Part shown: positions 7,477-15,676 of the stretch, piece by piece
Layout: the number at the start of each line of letters is the position of its first letter
How positions within the stretch are numbered: the first letter of the stretch is position 1
Assembly (NCBI GenBank): GCA_029782145.1
Contig: JAKOVH010000031.1
Span: 186,001 to 250,000, forward strand
Direction of reading: 5' to 3'
DNA: 64,000 bases
From: Actinomycetes bacterium
Lineage (GTDB): Bacteria > Actinomycetota > Acidimicrobiia > Acidimicrobiales > Acidimicrobilacustridaceae
Notes under the pieces: generated by a model
Databases searched by the model: none
The model's input: the letters and a program-made list of their open reading frames with translations, nothing else
What the model was told of the DNA's origin: nothing
Position numbers and translations under genes: made by a program

Positions 7477-8100
7477 TCACCGGCCCGCACCGCCCACCGG
7501 CCCGCCGGAGCGGGGCCGCAGGGCGTCGGCGAGGGCGCGGAAGGCCCGGCCCCGGTGGCTGATGGCGTGCTTGTCGTCGGCGGTCATCTCGGCGAAGGTG
7601 CGCCCGTCGCCGTCGTCGGGCACGAAGACCGGGTCGTAGCCGAAGCCCCGGTCGCCCCGTGGCCCAGGAGCGATGCAGCCCTCAACCGAGCCCGAGACCG
7701 CCACCTCCGTGCCGTCGGGCCAGCGCACCAACGCCACGGTGCGGAACCGGGCCCGGCGCTGCTCGGGCGTGGCCGCGCCCTGCGCCTCGAGCTCGGAGAG
7801 GAGCTTGGCCACGTTGTCGGCGTAGGCCGCCCCCTCCCCCGCGTACCTCGCCGAGCGCACGCCCGGCGCGCCGCCGAGGGCGTCGACCTCCAGGCCGGTG
7901 TCGTCGGCGACCGCGGGGGCGCCCACCGCCTCGGCGATGGCGACCGCCTTGAGCCGGGCGTTGCCCTCCAGCGTGTCGGCGTCCTCCACCACGTCGGGCA
8001 CCGACGCCGGCCGGGGCTCGAGCTCCACCCCGGCGGCGGCGAGGATGGCGGCGATCTCGGCCACCTTGTCGGGGTTGGCCGAGGCGACGACCAGGCGCAC
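7477..8100 (-). CDS. rdgB: XTP/dITP diphosphatase (RdgB/HAM1 family)
   Basis: 207 residues from a GTG at 8100, six bases after the rph stop. It hydrolyses non-canonical purine triphosphates (dITP, XTP) to monophosphates and so keeps them out of DNA and RNA. Family motifs: VVASANPDKVAEI at the start, ADDTGLEVDALGGAPGVRSARYAG (metal and base binding) in the middle, GFGYDPVF and the closing SHRGRA. Order rph-rdgB is conserved in actinobacteria and the pair should share a transcript. Confidence 0.95.
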   Translation of the reverse strand: MRLVVASANPDKVAEIAAILAAAGVELEPRPASVPDVVEDADTLEGNARLKAVAIAEAVGAPAVADDTGLEVDALGGAPGVRSARYAGEGAAYADNVAKLLSELEAQGAATPEQRRARFRTVALVRWPDGTEVAVSGSVEGCIAPGPRGDRGFGYDPVFVPDDGDGRTFAEMTADDKHAISHRGRAFRALADALRPRSGGPVGGAGR

Positions 8101-8105
8101 CGCCC

Positions 8106-8849
8106 TCAGCGCTCCGGGCGGCGGGGCTCGGGCGGGTCGGCGAGCAGCAGCCCCTGCAGCTCGATCAGCTCGGTGATGCCCGTCTGGGCGAGGCCCAGCA
8201 GCTCGTCGAGCTCGCCCCGGCTGAAGCTCATGCCCTCCGCCGTGCCCTGCACCTCGAGGAACCGGCCGCTCTCGGTCATCACCACGTTCATGTCGACCTC
8301 GGCCCGGGAGTCCTCCGTGTAGGGCAGGTCGAGCACCGGTGTGCCGTCGACGATGCCCACCGAGATGGCGGCGCACGCCTCGGTGAGCGGATGGCTGCCG
8401 ATGACACCGGCCTGCACGAGGCGCGTGAGGGCGTCGTGCAGGGCCAGGTAGCCGCCGGTGATGGAGGCGGTGCGGGTCCCGCCGTCGGCCTGCAGCACGT
8501 CGCAGTCGACCACCACCTGGCGCTCGCCCAGGGCCACCATGTCGCACACGCCCCGCAGCGACCGGCCGATGAGGCGCTGGATCTCGTGGGTGCGCCCCGA
8601 CGGCGAGCCCTTCGACACCTCACGGCGGATCCGCTCGGGCGAGGCGCCCGGCAACATGGAGTACTCAGCGGTCACCCAGCCCTTGCCGCTGCCGCGCATC
8701 CAGCGGGGCACGTCGTCGTCGACGTAGGCCGTGCACAGCACCTTGGTGCGCCCGGCGGTGATGAGCACCGAGCCGGAGGCGGCGTCGGTGAAGTCGCGCT
8801 CGAGGGTGATCTCGCGCAGCTCGTTCGGGGCGCGGCCGTCGGGTCTCAC
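8106..8849 (-). CDS. rph: Ribonuclease PH
   Basis: 247 residues from a GTG at 8849. A phosphorolytic 3' exoribonuclease that trims tRNA precursors, acting as a hexamer. Recognisable parts: [25 protein letters not shown], the phosphate-binding [31 protein letters not shown], and DMNVVMT near the end. Its start overlaps the stop of the preceding gene by four bases (GTGA), which indicates translational coupling. Confidence 0.97.
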   Translation of the reverse strand: MRPDGRAPNELREITLERDFTDAASGSVLITAGRTKVLCTAYVDDDVPRWMRGSGKGWVTAEYSMLPGASPERIRREVSKGSPSGRTHEIQRLIGRSLRGVCDMVALGERQVVVDCDVLQADGGTRTASITGGYLALHDALTRLVQAGVIGSHPLTEACAAISVGIVDGTPVLDLPYTEDSRAEVDMNVVMTESGRFLEVQGTAEGMSFSRGELDELLGLAQTGITELIELQGLLLADPPEPRRPER

Positions 8850-9583
8850 AGGGTGTACCTCTCGTGGGGGGTGGCGATGGTGACCGGCGCACCGTAGGCG
8901 GCCTCACCGTGGCGGGCGTGCACGGCGGGGTCGGAGCCGGGCCACAGGTGGGTGAGCACCAGCGCCCGGGCGCCCGCGGCCCGTGCCGCCTCGCCGGCCT
9001 GGGCGGCCGACAGGTGCTTGATGCCCACCGCTTCCTCGTCGGTGCCGTAGGTGGCCTCCACCAGCGCCAGGTCGATGCCGGCCCCCAGCGCCGACAGCTC
9101 CCACGCCGGCCCCGTGTCGGAGGAGTAGGCGACGGACGTGCCCTCCGGCGAGTCGATGCGCACCGCGTGGGTCTCGATGTAGTGGTCGGTCGCCGACAGC
9201 CGGAAGCGCAGCGAGCCGATGGCGAACTCGTCGCCGTCGCCGGTGACGTGCCAGTCGAACACCGGGTGCACGCCCGCCGACAGCAGGTCGGCCATCTCGT
9301 GGTTCTGCCGGGTGCCGTGGACGGGCAGCCCCTCGAGCTCGTAGCGGTGGGCGAGCGCCACGTAGAGCCCGGTGAGGTCGACCCAGTGGTCGGGGTGGGC
9401 GTGGCTCAGCACCACGCCGCTCAGCTCGGGGATCTCGATGTGGTGCTGGAGGTTCGACAGGCAGCCCGGGCCGAGGTCGACGGCGACGTGGGTGGTGTCG
9501 TGGCTCACGAGGTAGCCGCTGCAGGCGCAGTCGGGTGAGGGGTAGCTGCCGGAGCAGCCGAGCACGGTGACGGTCAGACCCAT
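8846..9583 (-). CDS. Metallo-beta-lactamase-fold hydrolase (Rv1339-like)
   Basis: 245 residues, ATG at 9583, overlapping the end of murI by 10 bp. The fold is shown by [11 protein letters not shown], the HxHxDH metal site, plus later histidines in [12 protein letters not shown] and the end. The position between murI and rph is that of M. tuberculosis Rv1339, reported as an atypical cyclic-nucleotide phosphodiesterase; RNase Z-like activity is another possibility within this superfamily. The start [15 protein letters not shown] is typical of this group. Exact substrate uncertain. Confidence 0.85.
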   Translation of the reverse strand: MGLTVTVLGCSGSYPSPDCACSGYLVSHDTTHVAVDLGPGCLSNLQHHIEIPELSGVVLSHAHPDHWVDLTGLYVALAHRYELEGLPVHGTRQNHEMADLLSAGVHPVFDWHVTGDGDEFAIGSLRFRLSATDHYIETHAVRIDSPEGTSVAYSSDTGPAWELSALGAGIDLALVEATYGTDEEAVGIKHLSAAQAGEAARAAGARALVLTHLWPGSDPAVHARHGEAAYGAPVTIATPHERYTL

Positions 9584-10380
9584 GCCACGCTGCGCACGTC
9601 GTCGAGCTCGGGCCCGAGCAGCTGGCGGCCGAGGCGGCGGAACACCTCGACGTCGCCCGACGACTCGAACACGTGCCGGCCGGGCCGGTCGTCGGCCGGG
9701 CGGGCGAGGTCGAGCTCGCCGAGCAGGGCTCGCACCCGGAACGCCGTCTCGTCGGCCGAGTCGACGAGCACGACGTCGCGGCCCATCACGTCGCTGATGG
9801 TGCGGGCGAGGAACGGGTAGTGGGTGCAGCCCAGCAGCAACGTGTCGACGGTGGCGTCGACGAGGGGGGCGAGCAGGCGCTCGGCCAGCACGTGGACCTG
9901 GTCGGACTGGGTCTCGCCGCGCTCGACGAACTCGACGAAACCGGGGCACGCGGCGCACGTCAGCTTCACCCCGGGGTGGGCCTCGGCCACGGCGGCCTGG
10001 TAGGCGCCCGAGCCGACGGTGCCGACCGTGCCGATCACGCCGACGTGGCCGTTGCGGGTGGCGCTCACCAGCGAGCGCACCCCCGGCTCGATCACGCCCA
10101 CGACCGGCACGGGCGCCTCGTCCTGCAGCTCGCCGAGCGCGGCGGCCGACGCCGTGTTGCACGCCACGATCACCAGCTTCACGTCGTGGTGGTCGACGAG
10201 GTGACGGGTGATCTGGTGGGCGAACGCCCGCACCTCGGCCAGCGGTCGGGGCCCGTAGGGATAGCGACCGGTGTCGCCCACGTAGACCAGGTCCTCGCCG
10301 GGCAGCAGGTCGATCAGGGCCCGGGCCACCGTGAGCCCGCCGAACCCGCTGTCGAACATGCCGATGGGGCGCGGATCCAC
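9574..10380 (-). CDS. murI: Glutamate racemase
   Basis: 268 residues from a GTG at 10380. It makes D-glutamate for peptidoglycan. The two catalytic cysteines are in VACNTASA and LLGCTHYP, and the N-terminal loop GMFDSGFGGLTV and VYVGDTGRYPYG are typical. The open frame continues upstream to about 10449, but there it passes into an inverted repeat and has no family similarity. It lies in a minus-strand series after cysM and overlaps the next gene by 10 bp. Confidence 0.95.
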   Translation of the reverse strand: MDPRPIGMFDSGFGGLTVARALIDLLPGEDLVYVGDTGRYPYGPRPLAEVRAFAHQITRHLVDHHDVKLVIVACNTASAAALGELQDEAPVPVVGVIEPGVRSLVSATRNGHVGVIGTVGTVGSGAYQAAVAEAHPGVKLTCAACPGFVEFVERGETQSDQVHVLAERLLAPLVDATVDTLLLGCTHYPFLARTISDVMGRDVVLVDSADETAFRVRALLGELDLARPADDRPGRHVFESSGDVEVFRRLGRQLLGPELDDVRSVAWV

Positions 10381-10436
10381 GGCGCCGAGGGTACCGCCCA
10401 CGCTCCCCCGGGCCGGTGAGCCCACCCCTCCACCCG

Positions 10437-10481
10437 AGCTGGTTCCCAACGTTCCGGGAACCGGAACGATCGGAACCAGCT
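10437..10481. repeat. Imperfect 19-bp inverted repeat between cysM and murI
   Basis: Left arm AGCTGGTTCCCAACGTTCC (10437-10455) and right arm GGAACGATCGGAACCAGCT (10463-10481) pair at 16 of 19 positions around a 7-base loop. The element GGAAC or its complement GTTCC appears five times. It sits 30 bp downstream of the cysM stop and 57 bp upstream of the murI start. It may act as a terminator or attenuator, or be a palindromic repeat element. Confidence 0.6.
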
Positions 10482-10510
10482 TCGGTGAGGAGGGCGAAGC
10501 GGGCGCGGGT

Positions 10511-11461
10511 CTAGAAGTAGATGATCTTCTTGGCCCGCTCGGTGACCTCGTCGATGTCGTCGGTCCAGGCCCCGGTGGAGAGGTACTTCCACCCGCCGTC
10601 GCAGACGATGAACACGATGGTGCCCGACTCGATCTGGGAGGCCACCCGCCGGGCGCCGGCCAGTGCCGCGCCGGCGGAGATCCCGGCGAAGATCCCGCAG
10701 CCGTCGGCCAGCATCCGCGTGTGCTCGATCGACTCCCGCGGCCGCACGATGCGCTTGCCGTCGAGCAGCTCGGGGCCGCCCCACTTCTCGTAGACCGGGG
10801 GGATGTAGCCCTCGTCGAGGTTGCGCAGGCCCTCGACCAGCTCCCCGATGGGCGGCTCCACGGCGAGCACCTTGATGTCGGGGTTGCGCTCCTTCAGGAA
10901 GGTGCCGACCCCCATGAGGGTGCCGCTGGTGCCCAGCCCGGCCACGAAGTGGGTGATCTCCGGGCAGTCGGCCCAGATCTCGGGCCCGGTGGTCTCGTAG
11001 TGCGCCCGGGGGTTGGCCTCGTTGGCGTACTGGTAGAGGAAGGCCCAGTCGGGGTGCTCGTCGGCCAGGGCGATGGCCCGCCGCACGGCGCCGTTGGAGC
11101 CTTCCTCACCGGGCGACAGGATGATCTCGGCGCCGAACACCTCGAGCAGCTGGCGGCGCTCGACCGAGACGTTCTCGGGGAGCACGATCTTGATCGGGTA
11201 GCCCTTGATGCGGGCGATCATCGCCATGGCGATGCCGGTGTTGCCCGACGAGGGCTCGATGATCGTCTTGCCCGGGGTGAGGGTGCCGTCGGCCTCGGCC
11301 TCTTCGATCATCTTCAGCGCGATGCGGTCCTTCACCGACCCGGCCGGGTTCTGGCCCTCCATCTTGGCGAGGATCCGAACGGCCGGGTTGGGGCTGAGCA
11401 CCGACACGTCGACCATCGGCGTGCCGCCGACCATGTCGAGCACCGAGGAGTAGACAGCCAT
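10511..11461 (-). CDS. cysM: Cysteine synthase, CysM type
   Basis: 316 residues from the ATG at 11461 (GGAAGG upstream). A fold-type II PLP enzyme: K44 in GSVKDRIA binds PLP, PSSGNTG binds substrate, and GTSGT holds the cofactor phosphate. The segment GLRNLDEGYIPPVYE resembles mycobacterial CysM, which uses O-phosphoserine and the thiocarboxylated carrier CysO rather than O-acetylserine and sulfide. The adjacent mec gene strengthens this, but no cysO gene is present here. A general O-acetylserine sulfhydrylase or cystathionine beta-synthase role remains possible. Downstream lie an inverted repeat and murI. Confidence 0.88.
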   Translation of the reverse strand: MAVYSSVLDMVGGTPMVDVSVLSPNPAVRILAKMEGQNPAGSVKDRIALKMIEEAEADGTLTPGKTIIEPSSGNTGIAMAMIARIKGYPIKIVLPENVSVERRQLLEVFGAEIILSPGEEGSNGAVRRAIALADEHPDWAFLYQYANEANPRAHYETTGPEIWADCPEITHFVAGLGTSGTLMGVGTFLKERNPDIKVLAVEPPIGELVEGLRNLDEGYIPPVYEKWGGPELLDGKRIVRPRESIEHTRMLADGCGIFAGISAGAALAGARRVASQIESGTIVFIVCDGGWKYLSTGAWTDDIDEVTERAKKIIYF

Positions 11462-11501
11462 GCGCGCCTTCCGGGGACGTGGGTGGGGCCGACGGAGATT
11501 G

Positions 11502-11513
11502 TCGACCGGTCGA
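11502..11513. promoter_or_regulatory. 12-bp palindrome upstream of cysM
   Basis: TCGACCGGTCGA is perfectly self-complementary, 41-52 bp upstream of the cysM start in the 61-bp gap after mec. It could be an operator, but this composition is also favoured by chance in such G+C-rich DNA. Confidence 0.25.
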
Positions 11514-11522
11514 GTAGGGATT

Positions 11523-11942
11523 CTACCCGTCGACCAGCGCCACCGGCTCCTCGGCGATCTCACCGTCGACGATGCGGTAGGAGCGCAGCGACGGCGGGCC
11601 CTGCCGGAACGAGACGATCACGTAGTGCCAGCCCGGGTCGGGGGCCTGGGCCACGTCGGTGGGCGACGGGTACGGCTCGGTGTGGGTGTGGGAGTGGACC
11701 ACGCCGATGATCTCCAGGCCCCGGTCCTCGGCGTCGCGGTCCGCCCGCAGGTGCGTCCTCGGGTCGATCGTGTACACCCGGCTCGACGCCGCCACGTTGG
11801 GGCTGGGGTAGAACACCGAGGCATCGGCGGGGGCCGAGCTGTCGCCGGGCCGGCCGCCGAGCAGCCCGCACGCCTCGTCGGGCAGCCCGTCGTAGAGGTG
11901 GGCCACCAGGTCGACGTAGGCGGAGCGGGACAGCTGGAGCAC
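11523..11942 (-). CDS. mec: Mec-like JAMM/MPN zinc peptidase (CysO-cysteine peptidase family)
   Basis: 139 residues from a GTG at 11942. The JAMM site is intact: Glu in PDEACGLLGG, then HSHTHTEPYPSPTD (HxH followed by SxxD). In M. tuberculosis Mec releases cysteine from the CysO-cysteine adduct formed by CysM; mec, cysO and cysM are adjacent there. Here mec directly precedes cysM (61 bp) and cysO is missing from the locus. Related enzymes cleave other ubiquitin-like carriers or QbsD-type adducts, so the carrier must be sought elsewhere. Confidence 0.85.
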   Translation of the reverse strand: MLQLSRSAYVDLVAHLYDGLPDEACGLLGGRPGDSSAPADASVFYPSPNVAASSRVYTIDPRTHLRADRDAEDRGLEIIGVVHSHTHTEPYPSPTDVAQAPDPGWHYVIVSFRQGPPSLRSYRIVDGEIAEEPVALVDG

Positions 11943-11970
11943 GCTCGGTGAGGCTACCGGCGGGCGGGTC

Positions 11971-11998
11971 CGCCGCTGCGCACCCGCCGCTGCGCACC
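11971..11998. repeat. 14-bp tandem duplication
   Basis: CGCCGCTGCGCACC occurs twice head to tail (11971-11984, 11985-11998), and a broken third copy follows, in the divergent gap between mec and the carboxymuconolactone decarboxylase-like gene. Confidence 0.75.
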
Positions 11999-12063
11999 CG
12001 CCGCCACCGCGCCGACCGGGCCGGCCCGGCCTGGAGGCAGGGCACGGACCTATCGTGGTCGCC

Positions 12064-12585
12064 ATGCCGCGACTCTCCGTGCCCGAGGGCCAGGACCCGC
12101 TCATCCACGTGTGGGCGGGCGCCGCCCCGGAGCTCACCGTGCCGGCGGCCCAGCTGTCCGCCGCCGTGTACGAGCACTCGCGCCTGCCGCTGCGGGAGTT
12201 CGAGGCGGCCCGCATGCGCATCGCCCAGATCAACGACTGCCAGCTGTGCCTGGGCTGGCGATCGGGCCGCGACGCGCCGGCGAGAGCCGCCGAGGCGGGC
12301 GACGTCGACGAGGACTTCTACGCCCACGTCGGCGACCCGACCTGGGATGGCTTCACCGAGCGCGAGGTGCTGGCGGCCGAGTTCGCCGAGCGCTTCGCCA
12401 CCGACCACCTGTCGATGGACGACGACTTCTGGGGCCGGCTCCGAGGCGCCTTCAGCGACGCCGAGATCGTCGACCTCGGCATCTGCGTCGGCATGTGGGT
12501 CTCGCAGGGCCGCCTCAACCGCGTCCTCGACGTCGACGGCGGCTGCCGGGTGCCGGTGCCCGGGGCGCCCCTCACCGGGGGCTGA
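12064..12585 (+). CDS. Carboxymuconolactone decarboxylase / AhpD-like protein
   Basis: 173 residues, ATG at 12064 (a GTG at 12055 would add three). All-helical AhpD-like proteins carry a CxxC: here C59-x2-C62 in INDCQLCLGW, preceded by the characteristic EFEAARMRIAQ. Members act as alkylhydroperoxidase partners or as ring-cleavage decarboxylases; the CxxC favours a thiol redox role. It is divergent from mec. The stop is followed by smpB after 26 bp. Confidence 0.8.
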   Translation: MPRLSVPEGQDPLIHVWAGAAPELTVPAAQLSAAVYEHSRLPLREFEAARMRIAQINDCQLCLGWRSGRDAPARAAEAGDVDEDFYAHVGDPTWDGFTEREVLAAEFAERFATDHLSMDDDFWGRLRGAFSDAEIVDLGICVGMWVSQGRLNRVLDVDGGCRVPVPGAPLTGG

Positions 12586-12611
12586 GCCCAGCCGTTAGCC
12601 TGCGAGGCCCT

Positions 12612-13118
12612 ATGGCGAAGCCAGGCAAGGTCGACACGAGCGGCACCCGCGTGGTCGCCACCAACCGGTCGGCCCGCCACGACTACACGATCCTCGACAC
12701 CGTCGAGGCGGGGCTGGTGCTGCGGGGCAGCGAGGTGAAGTCGCTGCGCGACGCCCACGTGCAGCTCAAGGAGGGCTTCGCCCGCTTCGAGGGTGGGGAG
12801 GCGTGGCTGCTCGGCATGCACATCGCTCCCCACGCCACCACCGGGGCCCACGACCGGCCCGACCCCGACCGGCGGCGCAAGCTGCTGTTGCACCGCGACC
12901 AGATCGAGCGTTGGCGGACGCGCGTCGAGCTCGAGCGCCTCGCCATCGTCCCGCTGTCGCTGTACTTCAAGGACGGCCGGGCCAAGGTCGAGCTGGCCCT
13001 GGCTCGGGGCCGCACCAGGGGGGACAAGCGCCAGGCCATCGCCGAGCGCGACGCGCGCCTCGAGGCCGAGAAGGCCATGGGCCGGGCCCGCAAGGGCACC
13101 GGGCGCGACGACGACTGA
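12612..13118 (+). CDS. smpB: tmRNA-binding protein SmpB
   Basis: 168 residues. SmpB binds tmRNA and brings it to stalled ribosomes. Conserved parts: ATNRSARHDYTI, GLVLRGSEVKSLR, the RKLLLHRDQIERW block and the basic tail KRQAIAERDA. In many actinobacteria ssrA follows smpB directly; here ssrA is about 4.7 kb downstream with four genes between. It converges with the DUF389 gene across a palindrome that may terminate both. Confidence 0.96.
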   Translation: MAKPGKVDTSGTRVVATNRSARHDYTILDTVEAGLVLRGSEVKSLRDAHVQLKEGFARFEGGEAWLLGMHIAPHATTGAHDRPDPDRRRKLLLHRDQIERWRTRVELERLAIVPLSLYFKDGRAKVELALARGRTRGDKRQAIAERDARLEAEKAMGRARKGTGRDDD

Positions 13119-13151
13119 CGCGCTGGCCGCCACCTGGCCCCATCGATCCGA

Positions 13152-13167
13152 CGGCGGCCGGCCGCCG
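13152..13167. terminator. Palindrome between convergent smpB and DUF389 genes
   Basis: CGGCGGCCGGCCGCCG, a perfect 16-bp palindrome followed by CTTT on the plus strand, 33 bp after the smpB stop and 26 bp after the DUF389 gene stop. It could be a bidirectional terminator, though the loop would be short. Confidence 0.35.
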
Positions 13168-13193
13168 CTTTCCTCCGAGGTCCGTTCGCCGGC

Positions 13194-14177
13194 TCAGGGG
13201 TTGATCTCCACCCTGGACTCGGGCACCAGCTCGACCACCACGTGGACCTCTCCGACGCCCGCATCGTCCATCCGCCTCTGCAACGCCCCGGTGTCGGGCT
13301 CGGGCGGCGCCCCTGCGACCCGGAGCCGGTAGCCGTCGACGGCCTTCGAGACCTCGAGCACCCGCCAGCCCGCCTCGTCGGCCCACCCCTGGGCGGCGGT
13401 GCCGAGGTCGCGCTCTTCGACCGACTGGCGGGCGACGGCCCGCGAGCTCACCGCCAGCGGCACGGCGACGAGCACCACCGACGCCGCGACCAGGGCGACG
13501 GCCCCGCTGCGCCGGTGGCGGGGCCCGGGCGCCGTCGAGATCGCCCCGTGCCGGGCCACCCGGTAGATCGCCATCACGACCAGGCCGCTGGCCAGGATGG
13601 CGGCCACGTTGGTGGCGAACAGCAACAGCGCGCCCGCGGCCTGGCCGGTTGCCCCCGCCTCCAGCGTGAGACCGACGACGGCGAGCGGCGGCACCAGGGA
13701 GATGGCGATGGCCACCCCCGGCAGGGTGTCGGAGATGTCAGAGCGGGCCAGCGCCACCGATCCCACGGCGCCGGTGGCCAGGGCGGCGACCAGGTCGATC
13801 AGGCGGGGGTGGACCCGGCCGGCGACCTGGCTGTTGGTGGCCGCCACGACCGGGAGGGCGACCAGGTGCCCGAGCGCCCACCCCACCAGCACGACGGCGG
13901 CGGCGCCGGCCAGCACCAGGGCCAGCGAGCGCGCCACGTTCACCCGGTCGGCCAGCACGATGCCGAGCACCAGGCCCAGGATGGGCGTCATCAGCGGGGC
14001 GACGATCATGGCCCCGATGACGGTGGCGGTGGAGTCGCTGATGACGCCGGCGGTGGCGATCACCGCGGACAGCGACAGCAGCAGCCAGAACCGGCTGAGC
14101 TTCTCGAACCGGCTGGGCCCCTCGAAGAAGAGCTGGTCGCGCATCCGGGTGATGTCGTCGGTGCTGAGCGTGGCCAT
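13194..14177 (-). CDS. DUF389 family membrane protein
   Basis: 327 residues from the ATG at 14177. DUF389 proteins are multi-span membrane proteins of unknown function. Typical: an N-terminal cytosolic piece (LFFEGPSRFEKLSRFW), then STATVIGAMIVAPLMTPILG, and ISDTLPGVAIAISLVPPLAVVG. About seven to eight hydrophobic segments lie between residues 27 and 240, followed by a soluble tail of about 80 residues. The antiporter gene upstream is in the same direction 60 bp away. Confidence 0.85.
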   Translation of the reverse strand: MATLSTDDITRMRDQLFFEGPSRFEKLSRFWLLLSLSAVIATAGVISDSTATVIGAMIVAPLMTPILGLVLGIVLADRVNVARSLALVLAGAAAVVLVGWALGHLVALPVVAATNSQVAGRVHPRLIDLVAALATGAVGSVALARSDISDTLPGVAIAISLVPPLAVVGLTLEAGATGQAAGALLLFATNVAAILASGLVVMAIYRVARHGAISTAPGPRHRRSGAVALVAASVVLVAVPLAVSSRAVARQSVEERDLGTAAQGWADEAGWRVLEVSKAVDGYRLRVAGAPPEPDTGALQRRMDDAGVGEVHVVVELVPESRVEINP

Positions 14178-14237
14178 CCCCGGATCGTCGCAGCCGCGCC
14201 GCAGCGCCGGAGGGGGCGGAAGTCCACTCACTGGGCG

Positions 14238-15593
14238 TCAAGCGACCTCCCCCAGTCCCCCGGGCGCCTCGCCCTCCCCCACCTCGCCGTCGCCCGGGGC
14301 GCGACGACGGCGCCGAGCCCGCCAGTCGCGGGTGAGGTCCACGACCGCCATCACCGGGGTCGCCGTCACGCCGTGCAGCACGATCGACAGCACGATGGTG
14401 AGCGACACCACCGACCAGACGGTGCCCATCGACTCGAACCCGCCGTTCACCGCGGCGTAGCTGAGGTAGTAGAGCGAGCCGATGCCCCGGATGCCGAAGA
14501 ACGAGATGGCCCACCGCTCGGCGCGACCGGTCGGCGCCCGCCACAAGGCGACCATGCCGCTGAGCGGGCGCACCACGAGGATCACCGCCAGGGCCGCCAC
14601 CACGCCCTGCCAGGTGAGGTCCGAGAGCAGCCCGCCGGCGACGGCGCCGCCGAACACGAGCAGCAGCCCCACGGTGATGAGCGTCTCGGCCTGCACGCTG
14701 AAGTCGTGCAGCAGCCCGTGGAACTCGTGGCCCCGCTCCTCGGAGCGCAGGGTGACGGCGCAGAGGAACACGGCGAGGAACCCGTAGCCCTGGGCCAGCT
14801 CGGCGGCGCCGTAGGTGAGCAGCGTCACGGCGATGGCGATGAACCCCTGCGGCACCGAGGACAGCGCCGTCAGCGGGCCCGGTGGCCGGAAGGCCACGAC
14901 GGCGATCAGCTTGCCGAGCACCACCCCCACCACGACGGCAACTCCCAGCCGCAGCACGACGTCGACGGCCAGCCACTCGAGCAGCCAGGCCGACGGGTCG
15001 GTGCCGTGCTCGGCGAGCAGCAGCGCGAGGTACACGAACGGGAAGGCGAGGGCGTCGTTGAGCCCGCCCTCGCTGGTGAGGGTGAAGCGCACGTCGTCCT
15101 CCTCGACGTGCTCGTCGCCCTCGAGCGTCGGCTCCCCCACCTGCACGTCGCCGGCGAGCACCGGGTCGGTCGGAGCCAGCACCGCCCCCAGCAGCACGGC
15201 GGTCGCCACCGGGAGGCCCAGGACGCCCGCGCCCAGGACGGCGACACCGGCGATGGAGAGGGGCATGGCGACGCCGAGCATCCGCCACGTGGTCGACCAC
15301 GAGCGCCAGCCGAGGGGCCGGTCGATCTTCAACCCGGTGCCCATGAGGGCGACGATCACGCCGAGCTCGGTGAGCCGCTCGGCCAGGGCCAGGTGGTCGC
15401 GAGGGTCGAGCGAGGGGAAGCCGACGGGGAGCGAGAAGATGGCGACACCCACGACCATCAGCACGACCGGCAGCGACACGGGGCGCCGGCTCAGGTAGGC
15501 GGGCAACCATGCGGCGACCAGCGCCAGCGCGCCGGCGACGCCGAGCGCGACCTCGTAGCCGTCGACGCCGAGAGCGGCGGTGAGCGGTGGCAC
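14238..15593 (-). CDS. Monovalent cation:proton antiporter (CPA1/NhaP type)
   Basis: 451 residues from a GTG at 15593, with about 12 hydrophobic segments. The ion-site motif APTDPVLAGDV and the later SEGGLNDALAFPFVYLAL are those of CPA1 exchangers (NhaP, KefB-like), which swap Na+ or K+ for H+ across the inner membrane. The short charged tail (RARRRRRAPGDGE) lacks a nucleotide-binding TrkA domain. It precedes the DUF389 gene and may share its transcript. Confidence 0.88.
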   Translation of the reverse strand: MPPLTAALGVDGYEVALGVAGALALVAAWLPAYLSRRPVSLPVVLMVVGVAIFSLPVGFPSLDPRDHLALAERLTELGVIVALMGTGLKIDRPLGWRSWSTTWRMLGVAMPLSIAGVAVLGAGVLGLPVATAVLLGAVLAPTDPVLAGDVQVGEPTLEGDEHVEEDDVRFTLTSEGGLNDALAFPFVYLALLLAEHGTDPSAWLLEWLAVDVVLRLGVAVVVGVVLGKLIAVVAFRPPGPLTALSSVPQGFIAIAVTLLTYGAAELAQGYGFLAVFLCAVTLRSEERGHEFHGLLHDFSVQAETLITVGLLLVFGGAVAGGLLSDLTWQGVVAALAVILVVRPLSGMVALWRAPTGRAERWAISFFGIRGIGSLYYLSYAAVNGGFESMGTVWSVVSLTIVLSIVLHGVTATPVMAVVDLTRDWRARRRRRAPGDGEVGEGEAPGGLGEVA

Positions 15594-15676
15594 GACGCCC
15601 TACCTTCCCCGGCCGGAGCCAGTGCGCCCCGGCCCGAGCCCGGCCGTCACTCGTCGGGCACGGTGGCGTCGGCGGC

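Noticed and set aside
11514-11530. CsoR-like site near the mec stop (TAGGGATTCTACCC)
   Set aside because: The arms are not inverted repeats of each other, unlike the sites at 7452 and 58012.
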